NCBI GenBank assembly: GCA_035701465.1
Contig: DASSMU010000174.1
Location: 1-8,843 of the forward strand
Reading direction: 5' to 3'
From: VRUE01 sp035701465
Lineage (GTDB): Bacteria; Actinomycetota; Thermoleophilia; Solirubrobacterales; 70-9
DNA: 8,843 bases
In this document: positions 1 to 7,235 of the stretch, in pieces
Numbering within the stretch: the stretch's first letter is position 1
Layout: each line of letters starts with the position of its first letter
Made by a program: the position numbers and the translations under genes
Notes under the pieces: generated by a model
The model's input: the letters and a program-made list of their open reading frames with translations, nothing else
What the model was told of the DNA's origin: nothing
The model's database searches: none

Positions 1-845
1 CTGAACTGGTACAGGACAAGACAGCGCCCCAAACCCGCTCGGAGGAGGAGGTCGCCGGATACCGGAAAGCTCTGGACACGATTCACGCGAGCGCCGCGCA
101 CATTCCGTTTACCCCGTCGGTCGTCCGACAGTTCCACCGAGACATCTACGCGTTCACGCCCATTCCTGGAGGCAGATTCAAGGACTCCCAAAACGAGGTT
201 GCGCGCTTCGACGCACAGGGGAACAAGCTCACGGTTGTCTTCGAGGGTGTCAGTCCATTTGAAACACCGAGCGCCATGGACGAGCTGCACGAGCGATTTG
301 GAGAAGCGCTCAAGAATGGGGGGCATTCTCCTCTGCTGTTGGCAGGCAGCTACGTCTTCGACTTCTTGATGATCCATCCGTTCAACGATGGGAACGGCCG
401 GCTCTCACGCTTGTTGACTTTGCTCCTGCTCTACCAATGCGGCCACGAGGTCGGTCGCTTCATCAGCCTCGAGAAGTTGGTGGAGGAAAGCAAGAAGACC
501 TACTACGAGAGCCTCGAGAAATCGACCGCGGGCTGGGACGAAAGCAAGCACGACATCTGGCCATGGCTCAACTATTTCCTCGGCATTCTCAACGCCGCCT
601 ATGAGGAATTCGAGGCCAGGGCGGGTGAGCTGATGAGCGGCCGTGGCTCGAAGGCCATGCGCATCAAGCTGTTCGTGCGGTCCCGCACCTCCGATGTCTT
701 TACCTTCGACGAAGTCCATCAAGCGCTTCCAGATATCAGCTCGGATCACATACGTTCCGAGCTGCGGAAGCTTCGGGATGCCGGCTTCATCGAATCCCCC
801 GGTCGCGGCCGCAAGGAGTGGCGCCGACTTAGTAGCGCTTTCTAA
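1..845 (+). CDS. Fic family protein with C-terminal winged helix (5' end missing)
   Basis: Fic enzymes usually transfer AMP from ATP to a hydroxyl side chain of a target protein, altering its activity. The frame is open from base 3, so the start lies upstream; 280 residues are visible. The catalytic motif HPFNDGNGRLSR (375-410) matches HxFx(D/E)GNGRxxR fully: the His is the base, the Asp binds metal, the GNGR loop binds phosphate and the last Arg is present, so the enzyme looks active. GGRFK near base 168 fits the substrate-docking flap. The final ~60 residues (about 657-835) look like a winged helix (DEVHQAL, then an SDHIRSELRKLRDAGFIE helix pair and a basic wing), as in chromosomal Fic-HTH proteins. 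Any N-terminal inhibitory helix would lie outside the window, so autoinhibition cannot be judged. No antitoxin gene is visible downstream. Family assignment is firm; the target is unknown. Confidence 0.93.
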   Translation, partial: ELVQDKTAPQTRSEEEVAGYRKALDTIHASAAHIPFTPSVVRQFHRDIYAFTPIPGGRFKDSQNEVARFDAQGNKLTVVFEGVSPFETPSAMDELHERFGEALKNGGHSPLLLAGSYVFDFLMIHPFNDGNGRLSRLLTLLLLYQCGHEVGRFISLEKLVEESKKTYYESLEKSTAGWDESKHDIWPWLNYFLGILNAAYEEFEARAGELMSGRGSKAMRIKLFVRSRTSDVFTFDEVHQALPDISSDHIRSELRKLRDAGFIESPGRGRKEWRRLSSAF

Positions 846-1040
846 CGAGGGCACCCCCGAGTCTGGCTTTTCTGCGGACAGGATCACCCTATCGTCCTGT
901 CAGCTGACGCGACAGACAGGGCAGTTCGCATATCTCCGCCGATGATAACTCCCCGAACTAGTCTGGCTTTCCCAGACTTCTCGGTGCACATCTTTGCTCA
1001 AAACAAGTAGGGTGCTCCGCCAATGGGCAGGGGGAGAGAG
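846..1040. other. Palindrome-rich intergenic region upstream of the membrane/AlbA_2 cassette
   Basis: This gap between the Fic gene and the cassette carries several short symmetric elements. GACAGGA (877-883) pairs with TCCTGTC (895-901). GTCAGCTGAC (899-908) is a perfect 10-base palindrome. AGTCTGG (960-966) pairs with CCAGACT (972-978) around a 5-base loop. AGTCTGGCTTT occurs twice, at 860-870 and 960-970, exactly 100 bases apart. None of the stems is followed by a T tract, so none is a convincing intrinsic terminator. The region should hold the cassette promoter, but I see no clear -35/-10 pair. Confidence 0.5.
960..978. promoter_or_regulatory. Short perfect hairpin/dyad before the cassette
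   Basis: AGTCTGG, loop CTTTC, CCAGACT: a 7-base perfect stem about 60 bases before the likely first start of the cassette. It could be an operator or a weak terminator for the Fic transcript. The lack of a following T run argues against an efficient intrinsic terminator. Its left half repeats at 860-870 without the matching right arm. Confidence 0.3.
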
Positions 1041-1361
1041 ATGCTGCGTCCATCCCGAGATGGCGGTTTTCGCGATCGCATCTTGCTTTCACGTGCGCAC
1101 CTGAATGTTGGCTATCTCCTCGCGGCTCCCTCACTGGGGAGCCCTGATGCGACCACGCGGGCAACGATCCTCACAGTGCCGATTGAACTCATAACCGTGT
1201 GGGGAGCGGTGGTCACGTTCATGAGCGGAACTTCCGGGCTCTGGGCTTGGTGGACCGGCGCCGACGTGACCTCTTGCCTAGAGGACGGCTTCATCGCAGG
1301 CTTCATCTGTGGCCTGCCCATAACCGTCTGCGCCGCGATTGCCGTCATAGTATGGGGATGA
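1041..1361 (+). CDS. Small two-helix membrane protein, first gene of cassette
   Basis: A 106-residue hypothetical protein. The ATG at 1041 is preferred over the in-frame ATG at 1023 because a purine-rich AGGGGGAG (1029-1036) sits just before it. Two hydrophobic stretches are visible: roughly residues 43-64 (TILTVPIELITVWGAVVTFM) and 84-105 (FIAGFICGLPITVCAAIAVI), separated by a Trp-rich loop (GLWAWWTG). The N-terminal ~40 residues are polar and basic and have less convincing codon use, so the true start could be further in. The stop overlaps the next start as ATGA at 1358-1361, which suggests translational coupling. I recognise no family. Being coupled to another membrane protein, it is probably a partner subunit of that protein. 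Existence as a gene is likely but not certain. Confidence 0.55.
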   Translation: MLRPSRDGGFRDRILLSRAHLNVGYLLAAPSLGSPDATTRATILTVPIELITVWGAVVTFMSGTSGLWAWWTGADVTSCLEDGFIAGFICGLPITVCAAIAVIVWG

Positions 1362-1978
1362 TGCGCGTGTCGTCACACACAGACCGTCGCGGACTGACCG
1401 TCGCCATGCTGATCAGCGGGTCGCTCATCGGCATTGTCCTGCTCATCCTCGACGCACCTCTCTGGGCCTTCTATGTCGCACCTCTAGCGGCGAGCCCAGT
1501 CCTCGTCATCTGGCTGCGCCGGCTCCATCCGCCCGCTTCGCACCGGGAGAGTGATTCGGTCATCGACGTCCGAGTCATCGAGGCGTACGTCGATCCCGGC
1601 GCCCTGCATCAGTTGCTGGTCGCGGTCAGGAACAAGCGGCCGGAAAACCCCTACTTCGCGCTCTCGAACCAGTTCTCTGCTTCGCGCTCGAACGAATTCT
1701 CAACCTACGTGGTCAGCGGACCAAGTGAGGACGAGCAATTTCGCGCGCAAAGGCTCCGGCTGCTGGGAATTAACACCGCTCTGGTCGATGACTCGAGCGG
1801 GGAGCTGATCTTCTCGAGGGAGCCCGGCATGTCGCCAGCGGTGAAGGTGTCACACGTCGCGGTCGATGCCGAGCCTCCGGTCGGCGGCGGCGATAAATGG
1901 CTCTTGATGCCAGGCGCAATACCCGAGGGAGAGCCCAAAGAGGGCCTCGATCCGGATCTCTCGCAGAGTCCCGCCTAG
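1358..1978 (+). CDS. Membrane-anchored hypothetical protein, second gene of cassette
   Basis: A 206-residue protein. The start is taken as the ATG overlapping the previous stop (ATGA); ATGs at 1352 and 1361 are in the same frame and equally possible. Two adjacent membrane helices (about residues 13-32 and 35-54) form an N-terminal hairpin, followed by the basic LRRLHPP that would sit in the cytoplasm. A soluble domain of about 150 residues follows, with an alternating strand/helix pattern (VIDVRVIEAYVDPGALHQLL) and a Pro/Gly/acidic tail. I recognise no known domain or catalytic motif. The gene ends in TAG at 1976-1978, and the next gene starts in the same frame 6 bases later. The product probably anchors or positions the AlbA_2 protein at the membrane. 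That role is inference from gene order only. Confidence 0.75.
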   Translation: MMRVSSHTDRRGLTVAMLISGSLIGIVLLILDAPLWAFYVAPLAASPVLVIWLRRLHPPASHRESDSVIDVRVIEAYVDPGALHQLLVAVRNKRPENPYFALSNQFSASRSNEFSTYVVSGPSEDEQFRAQRLRLLGINTALVDDSSGELIFSREPGMSPAVKVSHVAVDAEPPVGGGDKWLLMPGAIPEGEPKEGLDPDLSQSPA

Positions 1979-1984
1979 CGCTTC

Positions 1985-3364
1985 ATGTTTCCGCAATGGC
2001 ATCCATTGGTGCATCGTAAGTGGGCGGGAGAGCGCCTTCTCTTCTGGCGCTTGGGCTTCTTCCCCACCTACGACAGCAAAGAGATAGAAGATGGACTTTT
2101 AAGGACACTCCAGCAGCACAACGTCCTTTCCTACACCTGCTATGAGCTGATCGGTGCCTACGATCTGCTGCTGCGGGCCTGGGTGCCGAACAGCGAGAGC
2201 GACGACGAGGTTCAGGAAAGCCTGATCAAGAACCTCTCAACGACGAACCTGCGCCTCTGCGAGCGGTTCGTGGTCTCGCGCACGCCGCGTCACTGGGTCT
2301 GGGGAGATGGTCGCGAGCCATGCAAGCCCGACGAGAAGCTGCTGCGCCAACCGCTTCCCGACGAAGAGTTGATCCGGATCCAGGACGAGCCAGAGGCCAA
2401 CCAGAAGCTGGTCAAAAAAAGAGAAGAAGAACATCTGATCGGAGATGCCGAACACTCACCCGGGATCAAGTTCTTCCTCATAGTCACGGCGCTGGCGCCG
2501 GCCCACTCCCTGTTCGTCGAGCGGCGCCTGGAGAAGCGCCTAATCGACACTCTGGACGATGCCCCAAAGGGGGTCTCGGAGCGTTCTCTCTACTCCGGCG
2601 ACGGCTTCGGGCGCTTCCTGATGATGGGGCGAATCCCCTTCGATCAATACAGCCTGCTCGGCGAATATTTCGTAAAAAAGATGAACGACCAGACTCTGCG
2701 TGAGGACTTCATCGCTAGAACCTATACGCACTTGGCCGCCTTCGATCAACCGCTGGTTCGCGATGATCGCCTCTTGCCAGTGGACCACGAGCGCAAGACC
2801 CCGGCCGAACCCTCCGTGGAGGAGCTCCTGAGCCAGGAGGAGTCAGAGGAGATCGAGGTGAAGGGCTCTTTCTTCCTAGACCTCAAACGCCTGATAGTAG
2901 GCGACCACTCCGCCAACTGGGATAACGAGGAAATGCCCAAAGAGGTCCTGACTACAATCACGGCGCTCCTCAACACGAGGGGTGGGACACTTGTACTAGG
3001 GGCGCTGGAGGCGGATCGATTTGAGTATGGGGACATAGTCGATCAGCTCGGCAGGGCACCCCGCGTCGGGCATTACATCTTCGTCGGCATAGGAGTCGAC
3101 TACACATCCGACACTTGGGATGCCTTTCAGCGACGGATCGAACAGATCATTGAATCGCGCATCTCGCCGGATCCGAGCCCCTACCTGACGATCTCCAAGC
3201 AGGTCGTGCAGGACCGGGACATGTGCGTAATCACGATCAAGCAGCCCCCAGCGGACTTCTTCTACCACCAAGGGAACGAGTTCTACGTTCGCAAGGGCAG
3301 CCGGACGATGCCACTGGAGGGTATCGATGCTGATCAGTACCGAAAAGCCTTCCCCCGTCCCTAG
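1985..3364 (+). CDS. Tandem ferredoxin-like repeat protein with C-terminal AlbA_2 (Schlafen-type) domain
   Basis: A 459-residue protein in three parts. Residues ~16-104 and ~160-262 follow the same strand-helix-strand-strand-helix-strand order: LLFWRLGFFP/IEDGLLRTL/IGAYDLLLRAWVP and FFLIVTALAP/ERRLEKRLI/GFGRFLMMGRIP. I read these as a duplicated ferredoxin-like fold, reminiscent of RAM/ACT ligand-binding domains. A charged linker (KLVKKREEEH) joins them. Residues ~278-445 match AlbA_2: EESEEIEVK (E286 and E291 in the ESxxxEFK position), LLNTRGGTLVLGALE, and the closing FYVRKGSRTMPLEG. AlbA_2 domains bind nucleic acid; in Schlafens the equivalent acidic residues cut RNA, so nuclease activity is possible but unproven here. 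There is no Shine-Dalgarno before the ATG, so translation probably depends on the preceding gene. A TTA codon (2099-2101) is unusual for such a GC-rich host. Domain call firm, function unknown. Confidence 0.85.
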   Translation: MFPQWHPLVHRKWAGERLLFWRLGFFPTYDSKEIEDGLLRTLQQHNVLSYTCYELIGAYDLLLRAWVPNSESDDEVQESLIKNLSTTNLRLCERFVVSRTPRHWVWGDGREPCKPDEKLLRQPLPDEELIRIQDEPEANQKLVKKREEEHLIGDAEHSPGIKFFLIVTALAPAHSLFVERRLEKRLIDTLDDAPKGVSERSLYSGDGFGRFLMMGRIPFDQYSLLGEYFVKKMNDQTLREDFIARTYTHLAAFDQPLVRDDRLLPVDHERKTPAEPSVEELLSQEESEEIEVKGSFFLDLKRLIVGDHSANWDNEEMPKEVLTTITALLNTRGGTLVLGALEADRFEYGDIVDQLGRAPRVGHYIFVGIGVDYTSDTWDAFQRRIEQIIESRISPDPSPYLTISKQVVQDRDMCVITIKQPPADFFYHQGNEFYVRKGSRTMPLEGIDADQYRKAFPRP

Positions 3365-3528
3365 ACCCCTCCGCCCGGGTTGACGTGTCGCTCACGGCAA
3401 CGGCGAGCAGCACCCCATCGAGACGATCACAGCGGCGAAGACCGGGGTATACGCCACAGCCTTTCGGTACCTGTGGAAGTCGACTCCCGGCGGCAACGAA
3501 TGTCCCAAAATGCCCCCAACTCGGCAGC
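3365..3528. other. Convergent intergenic spacer with a possible coding remnant
   Basis: This lies between the convergent AlbA_2 and ltrA genes. From 3384 to about 3500 the + strand has a frame (beginning RVAHGNGEQHPIETIT and continuing TGVYATAFRYLWKSTPGGN) in which roughly 31 of the first 37 codons end in G or C, a coding-like signature. It has no ATG, GTG or TTG at its left end, follows a TGA at 3381-3383, and runs without a stop into the antisense of ltrA. It may be a fragment of a gene broken at the edge of the accessory region. CCACAG (3454-3459) and CTGTGG (3471-3476) form a weak hairpin. I see no intrinsic terminator. Confidence 0.3.
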
Positions 3529-4707
3529 TCAAGTCTCAGCCGGCGGATTCGCGTCGGCCCGAGTATCGGCGATGGCCACAGCGAGCAGGGTCGCGCTTGA
3601 CGCTGTTACCGCAGCCAGGAGCCCCAGCGGAACGGTGGCGACAGCCAACACGAGCAGTGCAAGGCAGGCCAGGAGCCGGGACCGCGGCACGCTGCCGATC
3701 GCCCGGCGCATGTAGCCCAGCTGGGCCAGCAGGAAGATCACCGGGCCGCCGAAGATGAGCGCGGCTGTGTTGAGGGTGCTCGGGTCGTGGGGGTTGACTA
3801 TGGCGAGCTCGTCGCCTACGGCGATCGCGATGATACCTATGACCATCAGGATCAGGATGTAGTTGCCTAGGCCGACTATTCGCGAGGCGTCGGTCGCGCC
3901 CTCGGCCGCTTTCAGGCCGATGTCCTCGGCGCGGTGGAAGTAGCACCACCAGAGCGCGACGGTGCCGGCGAAGGCGACGGCGAGGACGAGAAGGCGGTCG
4001 GCGCTGACGGGCTGACCGGCGAAGGCGTTGCCAATCGTGAGCACGGTCTCGCCGAGGGCGATGAGGAAGAAGAGGCGGAAGCGCTCGAGCAGGTGCTCGG
4101 CGTAGATCTGGCTGTCGGAGCTGAAGGGGCTCTTGCGGCCCGGCAGCGGGTGGCCGGCGATCACCCCGCCGTAGGTGATCAGGACCGCGACCGCCCAGAG
4201 GGCGAGGTGGGCGTCGCCGGCGGCGGCGATGCCGGCGATCCAGATCGGCGCGGTCCCGATCTCCCAGGCGAGGGCGTTGGCGAAGTGTATGTGCAGTCGG
4301 TGGCTGCGAAAAGCCCACACGGCGAAGGCCGTCCGCCCGATCTGGATCGAGAGGTAGCCGATCACGAACAGGCCCGCCCGGTCGCCGAACGCCTCCGAGA
4401 CCGAGGTCGACATCAGCAGGCTGGCGAACATCAGGCCGAGCAGCAGCAGCCGGACCGGCTGGCGGTCGCCGTCGAGCCAGTTCGAGGTCCACACGGTCAT
4501 GAACCACGCGTACATCACGGCCAGGGTGAGGACGACCGTCTCGACCATCCCCCGGGCATCGACGTGATCGACCAGGAAGTGCGAAAGCTGGCTGACCGTG
4601 AAGACGTAGACGAGGTCGAAGAAGAGCTCCAGCGGCGTCACCGCCCGCGCCACTTCGCGCGGGCGCACGACCGATGAGACCTGGGCTCGATCGCCGGGGC
4701 CGGTCAT
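3529..4707 (-). CDS. LtrA-family (low temperature requirement A) membrane protein
   Basis: A 392-residue polytopic membrane protein of the low-temperature-requirement A family. The family was named from a Listeria mutant; its molecular function is not established. Two family hallmarks are present: TPLELFFDLVYVF near the N-terminus (residues 24-36), on the first membrane helix, and ERFRLFFLIALGE in the middle (207-219). Hydrophobic segments run through the protein to a final one ending at about residue 378, and its length is typical of the family. I prefer the ATG at 4707, two bases after the SprT stop (TGACGATG); a TTG at 4713 overlapping that stop would add two residues. The tight spacing suggests co-translation with the SprT-like gene. 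It is the last gene of the probable kinase-regulator-protease operon and converges with the AlbA_2 gene. Confidence 0.9.
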   Translation of the reverse strand: MTGPGDRAQVSSVVRPREVARAVTPLELFFDLVYVFTVSQLSHFLVDHVDARGMVETVVLTLAVMYAWFMTVWTSNWLDGDRQPVRLLLLGLMFASLLMSTSVSEAFGDRAGLFVIGYLSIQIGRTAFAVWAFRSHRLHIHFANALAWEIGTAPIWIAGIAAAGDAHLALWAVAVLITYGGVIAGHPLPGRKSPFSSDSQIYAEHLLERFRLFFLIALGETVLTIGNAFAGQPVSADRLLVLAVAFAGTVALWWCYFHRAEDIGLKAAEGATDASRIVGLGNYILILMVIGIIAIAVGDELAIVNPHDPSTLNTAALIFGGPVIFLLAQLGYMRRAIGSVPRSRLLACLALLVLAVATVPLGLLAAVTASSATLLAVAIADTRADANPPAET

Positions 4708-4709
4708 CG

Positions 4710-5156
4710 TCAAACCTGCATCTGCAGCGGTTCGAACCTGGCGAGCCTCGCCCGCTCGATCGCCTCGGCGTAGGCGCCGTGGATGGTGCTCCGCGGCCTC
4801 AACTCGGCGATCCCGTATCCCTCGTCCATGGCCCGCGCCAGCGTCCGCTTGAAGGTGCGGCCGTGCCAGCCGTGCGGCTCAGCGGCGCGTCCGACGTGCA
4901 GGTGGACCAGCTCGTGCAGGAGCGTCTCGAGGACGTCGCCGGGCCGGATCCCCGGGTAAGCCGTGACGGAAAGCCGGAACTGGCTCGGCACAGCGAAGCC
5001 GAGCCAGTTCGGCCGGCGGCGCGCTCGCCGCACCTTGAGCTCAGGCTCGCGTGCGGCCAGGGGGCCGTCGGCAAACGCCGGCAGCGCCCGCAGCCTCGCC
5101 ATCTCGTCGCGCAGCGCCACCCCGGCGACGAGGAAATAGGACGGATCGCGCCTCAC
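4710..5156 (-). CDS. SprT-like zinc metallopeptidase
   Basis: A compact SprT/Spartan-type metallopeptidase domain, about 148 residues from the proposed GTG at 5156. The zinc site is clear: HELVH (with LLHELVHLHVG around 4916) supplies two His ligands and the catalytic Glu, and HGWHGRTFK about 13 residues later supplies the third His in the HGxxF pattern. Relatives include Spartan/Wss1, which degrade proteins crosslinked to DNA; bacterial SprT-like proteins are poorly characterised. No C-terminal cysteine zinc ribbon is present, so this is the bare catalytic domain. The start is uncertain: no Shine-Dalgarno supports GTG 5156, GTG 5120 and ATG 5102 are alternatives, and the frame is open back into the response regulator gene. 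It follows the regulator by about 52 bases and is joined to ltrA by TGACGATG. Confidence 0.85.
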   Translation of the reverse strand: MRRDPSYFLVAGVALRDEMARLRALPAFADGPLAAREPELKVRRARRRPNWLGFAVPSQFRLSVTAYPGIRPGDVLETLLHELVHLHVGRAAEPHGWHGRTFKRTLARAMDEGYGIAELRPRSTIHGAYAEAIERARLARFEPLQMQV

Positions 5157-5208
5157 GGTGCGGGAAGCATGCCGCCGGGCGCGGATGAACGCCTCCGGCC
5201 GGCCCGGC

Positions 5209-5916
<708 letters not shown>

Positions 5917-5918
5917 CG

Positions 5919-7217
5919 TCAGGCCACCGGGGTCGGGCTCGGCTCGACGACGGGGAGGCGGACCCAGAAGGTGCTGCCTTCGCCCTGGACCGAGGTGGCG
6001 CCGATTTCGCCACCCATCACGCTGACCATGCGGCGGGCGATTGCCAAGCCGAGGCCGAAGCCTTCCTGCTTGCGCGTCTCGCTGCGCCGGTAGAAGCGCT
6101 CGAATACGCGCTCGATCTCCGCCGCGGGGATGCCCGTTCCTGTGTCGATGACTTCCAAGATCACGTCCGTCTCGCCGTCGCGGCGGCCGCGAACGGTAAC
6201 GGTGCCGGGGGGCGGCGTGTTCTTGAAGGCGTTGGTGACCAGGCCGATCATCACTTGGCGCAACAGGGTCGGGTCCCCCTTGGCGGTCAGGTCGGGCTCG
6301 CACTCGACGACGAGATCGACGTGTTTGGGCGCCTCGACCGCGGCGACGACGTCGCGGATCGCGATCGGGACATCGACCACCTCGGTCTCCCCCGCACCCA
6401 GCGACTCGACCCGGGCCAGGGTCAGCAGCGACTGGGTCAGCCGGTTCATCCGCTCGGCGTCCTCGGCGAGGCGGGTGAGGAAGTGGTCGCGGGCCTGCGG
6501 GTTGTCCTTGGCGCCGTCGCGGAGCACCTCGATCGCTCCCGAGATCCCGGCCAGGGGGTTGCGCAGCTCGTGCGCCGCGTTGGAGACGAAGTCGGCTTCG
6601 GCGAACTCGCGGCGCATCTCGTCGGTGCGGTCGCGGACGACCGCCAGCACGGCACGCTCGTCGGGCAGGGCGCGGGCCTGCATCGTGTAGGCCCGATCGC
6701 CGATCCGCAGCGCCGGGTGGGCCGCGAAGCCGTCCTCGGCGGCGCGGCGGAGCTGGGGCAGCATCGCCTCGGGCGGTCGGCCGCCTTCGAGCAGCTCCAC
6801 GGCGGCGCTGTTGGAGAAGCGCACCGGCCCGTCGTCGTCGACCACCATCACCGCGTCGGTGAGGCCGTCGAAGATCGCCTCGAGCTTGTTGCGATCGGCG
6901 GTGAGCACGCCGAAGCTCTCTTTCAGAGAGGCCCGCATCGACTCCAGGGCCCGGGCGAGGTCGCCGATCTCGTCGCGACCGGAAACCGTCAGCGGCGCGT
7001 CGAAGGAGCCGGAGGCCATCTCCCCCGCCGCCTGTGCCAGGCGCGAGACGCGGTGGGAGATCGCGACCGCGATCAGGAAGCCGGCGACGACGCCGACGAC
7101 CACCGCGACGACCAGGGCCCGCTGGTTGTCGCCGAAGAGGTAGACGGCGAAGGCGGTGATCAGCGAGACGGCGGCGAAAGCCCCGGACAGCCACAGCCGC
7201 ATGCCTATTCGTCTCAT
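5919..7217 (-). CDS. HAMP/PAS sensor histidine kinase with minimal external loop
   Basis: A 432-residue membrane histidine kinase. Two membrane helices (about residues 8-28 and 34-53) are separated by only about five residues (GDNQR), so there is no extracytoplasmic sensor domain. A HAMP linker follows (~54-107), then a PAS-like region (~108-198, AIFDGLTDAVMVVDDDG). The HisKA helix has phospho-acceptor H216 in SNAAHELRNPL. The HATPase domain has the N box (N329 in LVTNAFKNT), G1 (DTGTGIP, 358-364), F box (VFERFYRR) and G2 (GFGLGLAIARR), all intact. It phosphorylates the regulator encoded immediately downstream. The architecture is PhoR-like and suggests sensing of membrane state or a protein partner, perhaps LtrA from the same operon (inference). 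ATG 7217 is chosen; ATG 7202 is possible, and neither has a strong Shine-Dalgarno. Confidence 0.94.
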   Translation of the reverse strand: MRRIGMRLWLSGAFAAVSLITAFAVYLFGDNQRALVVAVVVGVVAGFLIAVAISHRVSRLAQAAGEMASGSFDAPLTVSGRDEIGDLARALESMRASLKESFGVLTADRNKLEAIFDGLTDAVMVVDDDGPVRFSNSAAVELLEGGRPPEAMLPQLRRAAEDGFAAHPALRIGDRAYTMQARALPDERAVLAVVRDRTDEMRREFAEADFVSNAAHELRNPLAGISGAIEVLRDGAKDNPQARDHFLTRLAEDAERMNRLTQSLLTLARVESLGAGETEVVDVPIAIRDVVAAVEAPKHVDLVVECEPDLTAKGDPTLLRQVMIGLVTNAFKNTPPPGTVTVRGRRDGETDVILEVIDTGTGIPAAEIERVFERFYRRSETRKQEGFGLGLAIARRMVSVMGGEIGATSVQGEGSTFWVRLPVVEPSPTPVA

Positions 7218-7235
7218 GAGCAGTTACTAACACAA

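Noticed and set aside
1199..1357. N-terminal extension of the second cassette gene back to 1199
   Set aside because: The extension is Arg/His-rich, lies wholly within the first cassette gene in another frame, and would place a basic leader before the membrane helices; the ATGA start at 1358 is better.
2414..2420. A7 tract as a programmed frameshift site
   Set aside because: The zero frame continues through the second repeat and the AlbA_2 domain with good motifs; no stimulatory structure or sensible alternative product is evident.
3337..3470. Inverted repeat GTACCGAAA (3337-3345) with TTTCGGTAC (3462-3470)
   Set aside because: Only 9 bases with a 116-base gap, and one arm lies inside coding sequence; plausible by chance.
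3934..4677. Long + strand open frame opposite ltrA (Glu/Asp/Gly/Val-rich)
   Set aside because: It is the antisense shadow of a well-supported LtrA gene in GC-rich DNA; its composition matches such shadows and it shows no domain.
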